64,000 nucleotides of DNA from Laguncularia racemosa (taxonomy: Eukaryota; Streptophyta; Magnoliopsida; Myrtales; Combretaceae), in NCBI GenBank assembly GCA_037954665.1, contig JBBMOL010000047.1:2108001-2172000 (forward strand), in the 5' to 3' direction. How positions within the stretch are numbered: position 1 is the stretch's first letter; every line of letters begins with the position of its first letter. Both the position numbers and the translations under genes were made by a program. The notes below the pieces were generated by a model. The model had not been told where the DNA came from. It searched no databases and saw nothing but the letters and a program-made list of their open reading frames with translations. Below are positions 42,307 through 54,486 of this stretch, piece by piece.

Positions 42307-44319
42307 TTGATTGGAAGCAAAGTAAAAGAGACAAAATTGCTTGTGTTTAGAATTATTTGACTGATTGATTGAGTGTGCAGAACTGAAGCTAAAACCCTAA
42401 CACAAAAATTCCTATTCGACTTAGTCTACTACTGATGAAGAATTGTAGCTTTTTATAGTCCGACCGTACCTGTCAGATGGTAGTGGATACACTAACCAAA
42501 CAGTGGATGCGTTCTGTTTTCTAATTCGTTCTTCGATTAATGAAATGCCACATTTTCTTTTTGTCTTCTAAAACCCTAGTTAGGTTTTAGCTTGACTCAG
42601 CAAGATAGCTCCATGCTAGTGCATTAGATGGTAAAATACCATTTGGGCGCCATCTCTGATCTCTCAAACTAGCGTCAAGGCCATCTTGGACTTTGGCTAT
42701 CGACAAGACAATAGAGTGACTACTGGCCGGATTGCAGGCTCTACTTGTGTAATGTTTGTTCCTATCTTCCACCAGTCAGACGATAAGAGGGTTACCGATA
42801 GGATTGTAGCCATTGGATCTACAAAAATACACAAATACTTAATGTTTTTCAATGATAAAACATGTAATTGTACTTAAAAGTAGAAATGCAATTGTTTAGT
42901 TATGTTAATCGACTATATGTGATTCTTATACCAAATTAACCATTTTTCTCTCATTTTCAATACAAATCACATACAGAAAATGGAGAAATAAGTAAGATAA
43001 ATGTATGGTTTTACACACTTATCATGAGGACATATAACCAATTAAGCACAATTTCTTCTTTTTTTTTTTCTTTCTCATTCCATAATTATTTGTTATGTCT
43101 ATGATTTGGTTTAGTAATTTTTCCTATATTTTAAATCTAACTATTTTATTGTACTTAATTTTCACGCACTCAATGTGCATGCATGTCTACTATATGAAAG
43201 CATTTTCTTTTGTATTGTATTTAATTTTCACAAACCTACCATAGGAAGTTTAATTACATTTTACGCTAAATATTTTACTTTGCTATGTATAGAAATTCCC
43301 CAATTAATATTTTCATCATTGTTTTTGCAAGCAAATGGCAACTTATCCAATGAAATAAATTAAATGTGAGTAGCATTTTTTTTATTATATTTAAAAAATA
43401 CATATTAATGTAATGCTATAGTTGTATATTTCATCTTTTTTTCTTCAAGCATTTTTAAACTATTTATATATATTTTTTTCGTTTCATCAATCAAGTGTTA
43501 TTTTCTTTTTTTTCTTTTTTCACTTTCTTTAATCAATAACCATACATGCAATTTGAACATTTTAATTTGATTATTGTATTTAAGTTTTGCGGATGCAACA
43601 TGAATGCGCATCTACTTGATTGATTAATTAATTTAGTGGGCTAGATTTATTTCTAAGACTACCTTCCCTTTTAAGTCCATTTCCCTTATGTACGAACCTT
43701 AGTTAACTTATAAGGACTTATATGACTAAGTACTAAATATGTAGAGTTAGCTAATAAACTATAATATTTGTATTAAATTTAATAATAGACTTAAAACAAT
43801 GATTATCAATAAATAATCTAACAATTAATCAACTTATTGGGCTTATTTAGTTCTAAAACTAAAATATGGCTCACTTCCCTTCTTTAGGTGTACTGCTTCT
43901 TACCCTTTAACTAAGTTTAACTTACTTTACTATATAACTTGAAAAATATACAAGTTGGGTTGACTAGTATACTCTAATTTACTAAACTTAATACAAAATT
44001 AAGTAACTAATTTTTATAATCATAGTATTAATTAAATAATAATTGCTTGTCTCTTGCTTTCTTATTAATTAGTCTACTAGTTAGAGTTTGGAAAAATCAA
44101 CTTCTAGTTTAGATTTTCCATGACTAATGGGTACATAATAACCTTGCATGTTTTATGCTTGTTAGGATAGAAACCTAAACTGGACTAATGCATAAACTTA
44201 TCTAATTTAATTGAATGTTGCCTATACATGATCATCCTGATCCAACAAGCGATACCCTTGGTTTATAGCCACATTTATGAGTCTAGACATTAGGATTATA
44301 CAATACTTAGGCGCTTAAA
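42307..44319. other. AT-rich stretch with a diverged internal duplication
   Basis: No protein is supported. Two segments of roughly 180-200 bp, 43632-43815 and 43838-44040, share order of words (GGGCT...TATTT, CCCTT, AACTTA, ACTAA-rich), suggesting an old tandem duplication. The open frames at 42587-42877 on both strands lack domains. Confidence 0.35.
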
Positions 44320-44830
44320 GCATCAATGGTGGCTTAATGAGTAATTGATAGGGGGGAACTCATCAAGATAACAATCATCGAAAGTAGAGAAAATTCATAA
44401 CAAGGGTTGTATAATGGAATGGCACATGTGTGCAATATGTTATAGATGGACTCCAATTGGTAATGCCTAAATAATGGAGGTGAACTTCTTAAGAAATTAC
44501 TATTTAATTTTCTGTTAGGTGCAAAAAATGGTTGTTCCCACTACCCCCAATAGCCTACAATTAGACCCCTTCATTCCCCATAGTGTTCTTCTAGAGATCA
44601 CTTGAATATATAACTTAATGAAGCTTGTTTGCTACATTTTGTTTAAGCTTGCATGCGAGTGACATCGAGTGTGTTGTGTGGTTACAATTGTACTGATTTG
44701 CCATAGCTCACCCCTTATAAATCTTTTTATGTGTAATATAGGTGTTGTCGATCTATGAATTGAACTTTAGAGGTCTTTTGTTGGGAGTTAGGATGATGTT
44801 AGTTAGAGGGTGCCACATTTAGTTTCATCC
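44320..44830 (+). repeat. Dispersed repeat related to the flanks of the Athila-like element
   Basis: The stretch GGTGGCTTAATGAGTAATTGATAG (read in two parts around 44331-44352) resembles 52709-52730, and the later part (TTAGACCCCTTCATTCC at about 44563, then AGCTCACCCCTTATA near 44706) resembles 59695-59713 and 60205-60220. The copies at 52.7 kb and 59.7 kb flank the Athila-like element, so this looks like an uninterrupted copy of its target repeat, probably a degraded LTR. The match is weak. Confidence 0.35.
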
Positions 44831-45513
44831 ATACTTTCTATTTAGTTGTTGGATTTTATATATTGTTGTAATTGAATGTTACAAATGTTAAGGATTCCAA
44901 ATTTTTGTGAACTTTTACTGTTATTATGTACTTTATAGAAAAATATTTTTCTACAAATTAAAAATAAGTGAATTCTTTCTAAAATTAAAATTAGATAGTG
45001 GTTTATCAATAAGTTATTGAGAGGTTTTAATAATCTTATGTGTTTCACTTAAATGATACATATGACAAATTGCCATTCCCTTTAAGTTTAAGGTGTGACA
45101 ATAATAAACAAAAGATGAAAATTGGTTCTCTAGAATTACAAATGTTTTTCAAGAACATAAGTAATTAAAGAGGAACAATATCACTTAATAACCATGATAA
45201 ACTCTAAAAGAATAACAATATGATCAAAGCAAAGATAATAATGATAATACTACTAACAAAATCTTAAAAACCTCAAAGTTGTCTAAGGGCATAATTATAA
45301 CTAAAATTGTTATTGATCAAAATATAACAATTTAGCTAAAGAGTGAACCAAGTTTGTGGCTTAGTTAGCAATGGTGTCAAAAAGATGAAGAAAGCTAGAG
45401 CTTGCTATGTAAGGATTACCACTTAAGCAAGATAAGGTCCACCATCTGAATTGAAGGGCTCAATGTTTTATGCCTACAAGTGACACAAGCATCAACGAAA
45501 TAAGAGGCAACAC
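44831..45513. other. AT-rich stretch without a recognised feature
   Basis: No domain and no paired repeat were seen. It ends with the left copy of the 8-bp duplication GGCAACAC (45506-45513). Confidence 0.3.
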
Positions 45514-46207
45514 TACGAGTGGGCATGGTACTCCTTGTCCCCTAAACTAAACAAAGTCGTATACTACAATTTTTTTTTTCTAACTCAAATCTAATCAAAT
45601 GGTTTGATTCATAATTTTTTTAACTTAAAAAAAAAAGATTTAGTTCGATTTACTTTAGTCTATGATTTGAATCATTTTAACACTTGTTATTGATTTTTTT
45701 TTCTATATACAAGTTAATAAGTCATGAAAATTTATCATTATTATTTCTTTGGCATCATTCACCATCTTTAATACCCATTTAGCTTTTATTGTTTCTATCT
45801 AGATAATATTGATTTTTTTATCAGTCATTAAGCAAAAATACGAAATTAAAAAAGTAGTGAGTTACTCAATGAAAACTAAATGAGGAGAAATTAAATAAGA
45901 GACATAGAATTCTCATTTTTTTTGTTCTACATTCTTTAGAGTTTCACCACTACTTTCTTTTTCTTTTTCTTTTTCTTTTTCTTTTTCTTTTTCTTTTTCT
46001 TTTTCTTTTTTTTATTTTTTATGGTTCTGTTCAATTTGAAATAATTCGATTCTATTTGTAATTTTTTTTCAAGTCTGAAAAAAAAAGGTCCAATTTGATT
46101 CATAATGTTTTTTAACTTAAAAAAAAAAGGTTTAAACCCAATTTATGATTTGGTTAAGTCTAATTTGGTTCAATTTACAGTTCGATTGGTTTTTTTATGC
46201 AATCCTA
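45514..46207. mobile_element. hAT-type non-autonomous element with perfect 8-bp TSD
   Basis: The flanking 8-mers GGCAACAC are identical at 45506-45513 and 46208-46215. The left end TACGAGTGGGCATGG and the reverse-complemented right end TAGGATTGCATAAA both approximate the TAGGGGTGNGCA end common to plant hAT MITEs. The interior is low in complexity with a hexamer microsatellite and inverted words (TTAACTTAAAAAAAAAA occurs twice in the same orientation). No transposase is encoded. Confidence 0.7.
45954..46013 (+). repeat. (CTTTTT)n microsatellite
   Basis: About nine near-perfect CTTTTT hexamers lie inside the hAT-type element. Confidence 0.95.
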
Positions 46208-46339
46208 GGCAACACCATTTAAATGCTATCTACTTTAGACAAAAAGACTACTTCCATCCAAATGGTAGTATCAACCTTCTAGTTCACAAAATGATATCTT
46301 CCATTGTCAAAATGGTATAGTTGTTTCTATCCAATTAAT

Positions 46340-47182
46340 AGTAACATCACTAAAATATCCTAAAGTCAATAATTTTCTTGAATTAAAAATTAAGGGATTT
46401 AATTAAAGTTAATTTAGGGGTAAATTAAAATTACCTTACACGTGTTATAGGACGCAAGGGTAGTTTAGTAAATGGAGAAGCCTAGATATTTAATTAGGTG
46501 AATTACATAGTTGCCCTAATGGATAAATTAGTGGAGGGGTAAATGAGTCATTTGCATTGAATTTAAATTATAGTTAAATTTTGGCAAGTGATTAGAGGTA
46601 AAAGAATTTAAAACGAATCTAAACATTTCCATTTCCCTCTCCTTCCCATAACCTCAAATGACTTTTCTCTTCCCTTTAAGCTTCACATGGACATTAAAGG
46701 AGTTCCAATGGATTTTTCAATTTTCTTGCTACTTCATGCTAATTGAAGACTTACACTAGTTAAGGAAGCTCAAAATGAAGAAATTTAAGCTCAATTAGGT
46801 AAGTAACAACTTCAATTCTCATTTGAAGTTTTGAATTTAAGAGTAACTTTAATTGATATTTGATCAAGGAATTGAAGGTAGTTAAAGAGAATTCAAGCTT
46901 TGAAATTAAGACTGCTCCGTAATTATGAGCTTCAAGTGGAATTGGTAAGTGATTCTAGGTCCGATTTTGATTTAGTGACTAAATTTGGAAATGTAGTTTA
47001 AGAATACTAGATCTATAAATGAGCATATTAATTTAGGTTTTTAATTGTGAAATGTGCAAGGTGGAAGCTCTTACAAATGGCATAAGCTTGACTGGTGCAA
47101 GGTGAGCTTAACTTCAAGAATTTATGTTAAATTAGGGAGATGTGATAGAATTTTTAGTGATCTAAAGGTTTTATACATCAAT
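46340..47182 (+). repeat. LTR-like segment interrupted by R3, left part
   Basis: It begins near AGTAACATCACTAAAATATCC, similar to the TGTAAC...CTAAAAT start at 8274. It contains a CATTTCCCTCTCCTTCCC pyrimidine stretch at about 46627 and GGTAAGT words, the layout of a long Del/Tekay-like LTR. The right part would be 51126 to about 52670. No gene is present. Confidence 0.4.
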
Positions 47183-47859
47183 TGATGGGGATCAAACCAT
47201 TTCGACAACAGGACCCATTACTCGAGCAACAGCTGAAAGACTGTAGAGCCTTGCATTGAGAGTCCTTTTGAACAATTGGAACCTAAAGACATTCGCATAG
47301 TGTCTTCATTTACTTTCTATAATTGTTTTGTATTTAATTAGGTACATTTGTCGGTATTACAAGACGGCAAGCAAACACACTAGTGCTTGGTTTGTGGGTG
47401 ATTCACAAACCTAAATGAATCAACAAAAATCGGCCTTGCATTGTGCTCAATTAATCGAGGAGAGCTTCAAGAACTGGCCCCTATGTAGCTATTTTCCTTT
47501 TGTTATTTTCCATATTACGAACAAGTATAAATACTTGTAAAAAGAAAACACAGAGGGACTTTTGAGATATCATTTTATAGTTGCTATTTTGCATGGAAAA
47601 GGAGCCCTTTTTTATTCCATTTTTTACTCTTATCAATTTCTACCAAGGGATTGTGGCGAGTGGACTTTCAATTGTTATGAGTTACATCAACAATTGAAAG
47701 TCATTCCTAATTCAACTAGTGTGTTATATTTGGTAAGGAATTGGGAGCTTCATTTTATTCTTGTTACACATTCAATTAGGGTCACGCCAATTTGTTGCAC
47801 AGTTACTTGATTGAATCTTCAATTAGGATTGATAATTGGAATTGGATTTTAGCATATCA
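47183..47859 (+). repeat. R3 5' LTR
   Basis: It begins TGATGGGGATCAAACC and ends AGCATATCA. The first about 100 bases read in one frame as TTGPITRATAERL, a stop, then SLALRVLLNNWN, a preserved integrase-tail motif. Confidence 0.85.
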
Positions 47860-47864
47860 TATTT

Positions 47865-47876
47865 TAGTATCAGAGC
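47865..47876 (+). promoter_or_regulatory. R3 primer-binding site (initiator tRNA-Met type)
   Basis: TAGTATCAGAGC is identical to the R2 site and one base from TGGTATCAGAGC. Confidence 0.8.
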
Positions 47877-48184
47877 TACAGTTTGAGGAAGGGTATTACA
47901 CGTGGGAATCTTGATTTTGATTTGGGAATTTAGGGTTCTTGTTGTGCCATTTAACAATTGTTGTTGTGTGAAGTGAAATTGAGGAATAGTGTTCAATTGT
48001 GTCGTGGCTACATTGGATTCAGTGGATTGAAGTTGAGGAAATTATATCTAGGGTTCTTGCCATGAGTTACTTGCATAGGAGGTTGGAGATTTACTTTAAT
48101 TTGATTCCATAATTGTGAACTTGTGTATTAATTATTCATTAATTTGCTTTTATTACAATATTGATTTGAGTAATTGAGAAAATT

Positions 48185-48470
48185 GTGTCGTGAGAGGTGT
48201 GTAGTGCCATGAATGCACGTGGTGCCATGAGGTGTGTTGAACCGTGATTGTGTGTGTGTTGTGTCTTGAAGTGTGTTGCGTCGTAATTGAGTTTGTGTTG
48301 TACTATGAGGTGTGTGTTGTACCGTGAGGGTGTGTGTTATGCCATAGGTGTATGTGTGTGTTATCGTGAAGGTGTGTTGAGTCGTGGGTGTGTGTGAGTT
48401 GTACCTTGAAGTGTTTGTGTATGTGTCATGAAGAGTGTATTTAGGTTGAAGGAATTGGTGTTATGGAGGT
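48185..48470 (+). repeat. R3 TG-rich leader
   Basis: Recurring units of the type GTGTGTTG(T/A)(A/G)CCGTGA and GTGTGTG occur, as in the R2 and R1 leaders. No fixed period is kept. Confidence 0.65.
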
Positions 48471-48528
48471 GTGATTATAAAATAAAAAAAAGGGGGAAAA
48501 GAATTTATCAAAGTTTAATTCAACAGCC

Positions 48529-50260
48529 ATGTCGAATGATAATGTGAATGGGGGAATTGGTGATGAGGCCAATAGTCAAGTTGTAGGAGGAGGTCAGGGA
48601 CATTGTGCTGTAGGCGAAAGAAGAACTTTAGAAGAATAATTGTAGGATCTTACCACTATTGTTGCTACACTAGCAACACAGGTTGATTAGATGACATTGC
48701 CATAACCATCAGTGGCAAATTCATAGGCAGCCTTGCCTTAGGTAGCCCCTAATAATGCACGTAAGGAAGGAGCAGTTGGAGGAAATAGGGGTAAGAGAAT
48801 GGGAGGAGAATATCATGCTTTTTAAGAGGAAAGCGATGATAACTTTGAGGATGAACCTTATTTTAACTGTGAGTTCAAGCCGCTTAAGGATCTGGAATAT
48901 GTAAAGTTGCAAATGCCTTCATTTGCTGGAAGGGGTTCTGTAGAGGATTATCTAGACTGGGAAGATAAGGTAGAGATCCTTTTTTAGTGTTATGAAATTA
49001 ATGATTACACTTGGGTTCATCTAGCAGTGGTAGAGTTTATAGGATATGCCGCCTTATGATGGAAGAACCTTGTAGCTAAAGATAAAGAGATGATGATGCT
49101 AAGATCCGTACTTTGTAGGAAATGAAATGGGTTATAGGGAGGAGGTTTATACCAGAGCACTAAAGGTAGGAGTTATTCATGCGTATCCAAACATTGAGAC
49201 AGGAAGGCAAAACTATAAATGAGTATGTCCAGGAGTTTAAGACACTGATAATCAGATGTGGGTCAGTCGAACCTCTTGAATAGACCTTAGCGCGATTTGT
49301 GTCTAGGTTGAAATATGAAATTGCATGTATTGTGGAGCTATAGAGGTATGACACCCTTAACAAGGCCATTCAGTTAACTTTAAAAGTTGAGAGACGGAGG
49401 CGCTCTAATCCGTATAGAGCATCAAGTAACAGGTTTGGAGCCACTACTAAGTTGCATGGATCAGATAGTTAGTAGGTTGAACAAAGGGGAACTGATAAGG
49501 CTATGGAATCAAATGCAACTATTACTGATAGGGAGAGGGAAATTTCTGGAAAAGGCAAAGCAATTATTGGGGCTAATATCAGACAAATAATGCTGGGTCA
49601 TTAGGTGGGAAGATTTGTTAAACCTAATACTTCAAATGCATGGGTTTTTGACACATAGCTGCTTAGTGTCCCAATAAAACGGTGATGACTACTATGGAGG
49701 TGGAAAGTGAGGATGGCAAGGAAGAAGTACTTAAGCTTACAAATTTATCAACAATGCTAAAGGAATATTATGAGGATCCAGATGCTGAAGTACATGAAGA
49801 CAAGGATAATGATCCATATCTAGCTATTAACGTGCTGTACAGGGTTAAGAATACATCTCCAGATATTGAGGACATGCAAAGAGAAAACCTATTCCATATT
49901 CCCTACAGGGTCTAAGGTAATCTTTGTACTCTTCTTGTTGATGGCGGTAGTTGCACCAATGTTATAGTTGTTACATTAGTGATTAGATTGCAACTAATCA
50001 CTACACCTCATCCTAGGCCCCATGAATTGCATTGGTTAAGTGAACAAGACAGTTTGTATGTTACTAAGAGGGTTAAGGTTCCAATTAGCATAGGGAAAAA
50101 GTACTAGGATGAATTTGATTGTGATGTTCTACCGTTGTGCATCTCACATATATTATTGGGTAAGCTTTGGTTATTTGATGAGAGAGTGTTGCATGATGGG
50201 TTTAGAAATATCTATATGTTTTAGAAGGATGGTAAATGGGTCGTTTTAAGTCCTATGTCA
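48529..50260 (+). pseudogene. R3 gag-protease polyprotein, decayed
   Basis: The ATG at 48529 starts M-S-N-D, intact where R2 has TTG. The gag core (EDYLDWEDKVEI, then YTWVHLAVVEFIGY at 49000-49050) and a knuckle near 49630-49680, in which the His codon is kept, are followed by the protease region (ENLFHIPYRV, then VDGGSCTNVIV with Asp at 49940, HILLGKLWLFDERVLHDGF). Unlike R2, the three parts are in different frames, and stops are frequent, many of them TAG. It is inactive. Confidence 0.8.
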
Positions 50261-50430
50261 CCAATTAGAGTGAATTAGCTACAGTTAATTCAGAAGTCTT
50301 TAGGGCAACCATGAATTCAAGACAACAAACAATTGTATACCAAAATTTTCAATCCAGGTGACTCTCAGAAATTTTCTAAAACAAAAGAATCCTTAGATTT
50401 GAGGGCAAATCTTCCACAAGCCCAAAGAGA

Positions 50431-51125
50431 TGATAGGGAACAAGCCATTTCGACAAAGGACCCATTACCAAAGCAATAGCTAAAAGACTGTAGAGCCTTA
50501 TATTGAGAGTCCTTTTGAACAATTGGAACCCAAAGACATTTGCATAGTGTCTTCATTTACTTTATATAATTTTTTTGTATTTAATCAGGTACATTTGTTG
50601 ATATTATAGGATGGCAAGCAAACATACTAGTGCTTGGTTTGTGGGTGATTCACGGGCCTAAATGAATTAATAAAAATCGGCCTTGCATTGTGTTCAATTA
50701 ACCAAGGAGAGCTTCAAGAACTGGCCCCTATGTAGCTATTTTCCTTTTGTTATTTTCCATATTTAGAATAAGTATAAATACTTGTAAAAAGACAACATAA
50801 AGGGACTTTTGAGATATCATTTTACAGCTACTATTTTGCATGGAAAAGGAGCCCTCTTCTATTCCATTTTTTACTCTTATCAATTTCTACTAAGGGATTG
50901 TAGTGAGTGGAGTTTCAACTATTGTGAGTTACATCAACAATTGAAAGTCATTCCAAATTCAACTAGTGAGTTATATCTGGTAAGGAATCGAGAGCTTCAT
51001 TTTATTCTTGCTACACGTTCAATTAAGGTTCATGTACAATTGGGGTTCACACTAATTTTGTTGCACAATTACTTGATTGAATCTTCAATTAAGATTGATA
51101 ATTGGAATTGGATTTTGGCATATCA
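50431..51125 (+). repeat. R3 3' LTR
   Basis: It begins TGATAGGGAACAAGCC after GCCCAAAGAGA and ends TTGGCATATCA. It matches the 5' LTR, with a small extra stretch near 51025-51045. Confidence 0.85.
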
Positions 51126-53149
51126 TTAACTAAAGGTTAATTCTTTGATTTTAAGGTTTAATTTGGATTTTGGTAGAATAAATGGGTTTCCAAAAGGCTT
51201 TTGGATCATTAGTTTGTGCATTAGGGTATCTTCAATCAAGATAAGTGATTACTATCAAGTTAATTGATGTTGGAAAGATGTTTAGATATTTAATTTGACA
51301 TTGAAGAAGAGATATTATTGTTAGATGATGTTCATGGTGGCGTGTTATATATATGATGATGATTGTTATATGATGTTCATGGTGGCTTGTTATATGTATG
51401 ATGATGTATTTAGAGTAAAATTTATTGGATTCATGTAATTTGATGATTAGAAGTGTTAACTAGTTATTTGAAATTAGTTAAGATTCACAATTTAGAGTTT
51501 AGAAGTGTTGAATGCATAGTCTTTTGTGTATCGTAGGTTAAAGAAGTGAAATAAGATTGCTCTTGATTGATTTTTTGTGTTTGATTGGTTGGAAATGATA
51601 AATGTTGATTTATGGTGCTAATCTTGTGATTAAAACTAAGTTTGATGAATAGAAGTTAATAATTGATGTTGAAGAGTATATGGCCTTGATAATGGGTGTG
51701 TTAAATAGGTTTTGGAAGTTTAATTATGTTGTTCTTAGATGATTTGATGACTAGTTATTGATAGGAAATAGTTTAGGATGTTAAATGGCTAATTGAGATT
51801 AAGTTTGGTTGAAGTTGGATTGAATTGGATATATTTTAGTCATGTTTTGAATCAGGTCATGACCATGACTATTTGTGCATGTTTTGATGTTCAAAATATG
51901 TTGATTCTTGAGTTTGAATGATAATCAAACGAATGGAAGAAGTTAAGATTAACTTGGAGCTAGTTTGATTTAAATTGGAATTGAAATGATTAAGAAAGGT
52001 GCTATTGATTTAATTTAGTTTTTGGAATTTTTACAAAAAAAAATTGTATGTTTTCATGATCATTAATTGATGCTTGAATGTTAATTATGTATGTTTAAGT
52101 TGCTAGAAATATAGTGCAAATGTTCTAGATATGCTATACTTTGATGCATCATGAAAAAATGTTATGAAAATAAAAGTTGTTCATGCATATCAATTTCCAA
52201 ACTTGAATTCAAATGTTCATAGCATATTCAAAGGGAACATTTAACCCATTCTTGTTAAAAATGCAAGTTTGATTCATAATCACCATCTCAAAATAACTAA
52301 AAATTTGTTTTTCATGAGATTTGAGATAATGATTGACTTATGTACAATTTAGGCTTTTGATTTGATTTCTACGATTCATTACTTCAAAATCTAAATAAGT
52401 TTTAAGCTTATTGGGCCAAAATGGTAATTAATTACTTAATTGAAATGGAATCGAGTTTAATTCAACTAATCTATTACACATTAATACTAATCAATGATAA
52501 TTGTTCTTTAATTGCCTGTGAATCTCTAATCAAGTTAGAGGATCGACTAATCGATGTTCATCTTATGGCTTTAGCTTCCAGGAACAGGATAGTTTGTGCA
52601 TTGTGTGCTAAATTTATGAAAATAAAATGGATTAATATGTAAACTTTGCCTCATTGTCTCCCGATTTAAAGGGTGACAAAAGTAGTTGTAAATGCTTAAG
52701 CCATAAGGTGATGTAGTGAGTAATCGATAGAGTTAGCACTTGCTTGAACTGATCATGGAAGAGGAGAGAAGTCAATTAAACAACATACATGTAATTGGCT
52801 ATATACATAATAGTAAGAATGGATTGTATCCATGATAGCATGATGCGATCCATTGGTCCATGCAATTAAATCGAAGATCTAAACATGCTTATAAATCAGT
52901 TCGAAAAGAAATGGAGTAAAAAACAATAAAAATAAAAAATAAAAAAGAATTTGAAGACTAGAATTGCTATAGAATTTGTAGAGACAAAAGGTTTAGAGTA
53001 TTTCATGAAGGTCTCGAGCATCTATTATAGAATAGAACAATTTAGCTAGAAAACTATAAAAGGGTCTAGAGTAATTTTAGCCAAGAAGCAAAGCATATTT
53101 TTTTGAAGCAATGGGTCTAAACTATTAATACATATGTTCCAATGCATTC
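51126..53149 (+). other. Right part of interrupted LTR-like segment and AT-rich flank
   Basis: No coding region is supported. The part to about 52670 continues the LTR-like repeat split by R3, by position and composition. A short duplication, GATGTTCATGGTGGC with GTTATAT context, occurs at 51328 and 51374. From about 52690 the sequence resembles 44320 onward. Confidence 0.35.
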
Positions 53150-54374
53150 ATTATTAAAAAGGAAGAAAACAAATCCAATTTTACTTAATTTCGAACTGAA
53201 TTGAAGAAGCTATGAAGTTTTGAAATTAGATAAGGCTTAGACATGACTGTATCTAGAACCTGTTGAACTTGAAGCTTCATAGATTTAGACATGACCTCCA
53301 GACACGACAGTGCTTGTTGGTTGTGTGTCTTTTTAAGCTAACAGATTTAAACACTACCATGTTTAGGCTGTGTCTATTGGAATGTTATGTGTTACACAAT
53401 TTTGATTGACGAATTAGACACGACCTGAAGCATGACCATGTTGGACAGCTTGTTGGCCTTAAACATAGAGTTTTTTATGCTCATTATATAAATTAAAGAG
53501 GATTTAACATAAAAAAGGGAGACATTATTTCTAAGTTATTCTGAGGTTTTAGAGAAAGATAAAACGACTACTTTTCTACATTTCAAGAAATTAGGGTTTT
53601 CTTTATTTTAATTGATTTCCTTGATGATGCATGTTTATACATCATTGAAGAATTCGGTTTCTAATATGAGTAGTGCTTAATTGTAGAGCCTAGTTTTATT
53701 ATGTGACCAGAATTTCTATTTTATTATTAAATGAATTTTTATGTTTCTTAATTCATACATGTGTTCTTGATGTTTTGATTAGATTAATATATCTTGGGAA
53801 TTTTTCTATCTATTTGATATTATATATTAAGATTGAAAGATCTAATGCATAATTAGATCCAGCATGTTTGAAGAGAGTCGATGTAATCTTAGATATAAGT
53901 TACATAATTCTTTTGAATTTAATTAAATTTGTTATGGGAATTTATTGTCTTTGTAATGCGGCCTTTGAATTATAATATTTTGAAGAGGTTCGAATAGATA
54001 ATTTTAAGATTAAGGTTTAATGAGCTTACAAAAGTTATTAAACAAAATTAAGAATTCCCTCGGTTGTGGAAATTTAAGAAGGATTTAAATACTTTTTGTC
54101 AATATCACATAATAATTCCTAAGGAAAACGAAGTCTAGATATTAATTTTACCATCTTAAAATTAATTCTAAACTGCTTTACTTTTCTATCTTTCACTAAA
54201 GTCTTAGTTCTTTAGTTGATATTTTATTATAGTTTTTAGATAAATCAATCTTTATAATTTACTGGTTATATAATAGGGCATAGGTTAGTATTAGTACTCG
54301 TAATCCCTATAGGACGATATCAATATTTAATACACTATATTACAAATTTTGATAGGTACACTTGTGTTACATCA
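53150..54374 (+). repeat. Athila-like element 5' LTR
   Basis: It matches 58410-59636 from the word AACAAATCCAATTTTACT to GTGTTACATCA. Like other Athila/Tat LTRs it contains several ACACGAC/CATGACC-type words (53240-53450). The left edge is approximate. Confidence 0.75.
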
Positions 54375-54380
54375 AGTTTT

Positions 54381-54400
54381 TAGTCTCATTGCTAGGGATT
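54381..54400 (+). promoter_or_regulatory. Degraded Athila-type primer-binding site
   Basis: TAGTCTCATTGCTAGGGATT fits the TGGCGCCGTTGCCGGGGATT-type site of Athila/Tat elements with several transitions. It lies seven bases after the LTR end. Confidence 0.55.
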
Positions 54401-54486
54401 TCGATATTAAGAACACTAATTACTTTATTAATTTAACCTTTTTATATTAGTTTTTTGTTTCTTGTTTTATTTTCTTTTTGTAGTGC

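Larger units (their letters stand above)
47183..51125 (+). mobile_element. R3: non-autonomous Ty3/gypsy element with gag and protease relics
   Basis: Its LTRs are 47183-47859 (677 bp) and 50431-51125 (695 bp). Between them lie a Met primer site, a TG-rich leader, a gag-protease region broken by stops and frameshifts, and the tract GCCCAAAGAGA. RT, RNase H and integrase core are absent. The flanking 5-mers TCAAT and TTAAC differ by two transitions. It is the sister of R2, with the same start word M-S-N-D, the same gag core and the same LTR start. Confidence 0.85.
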
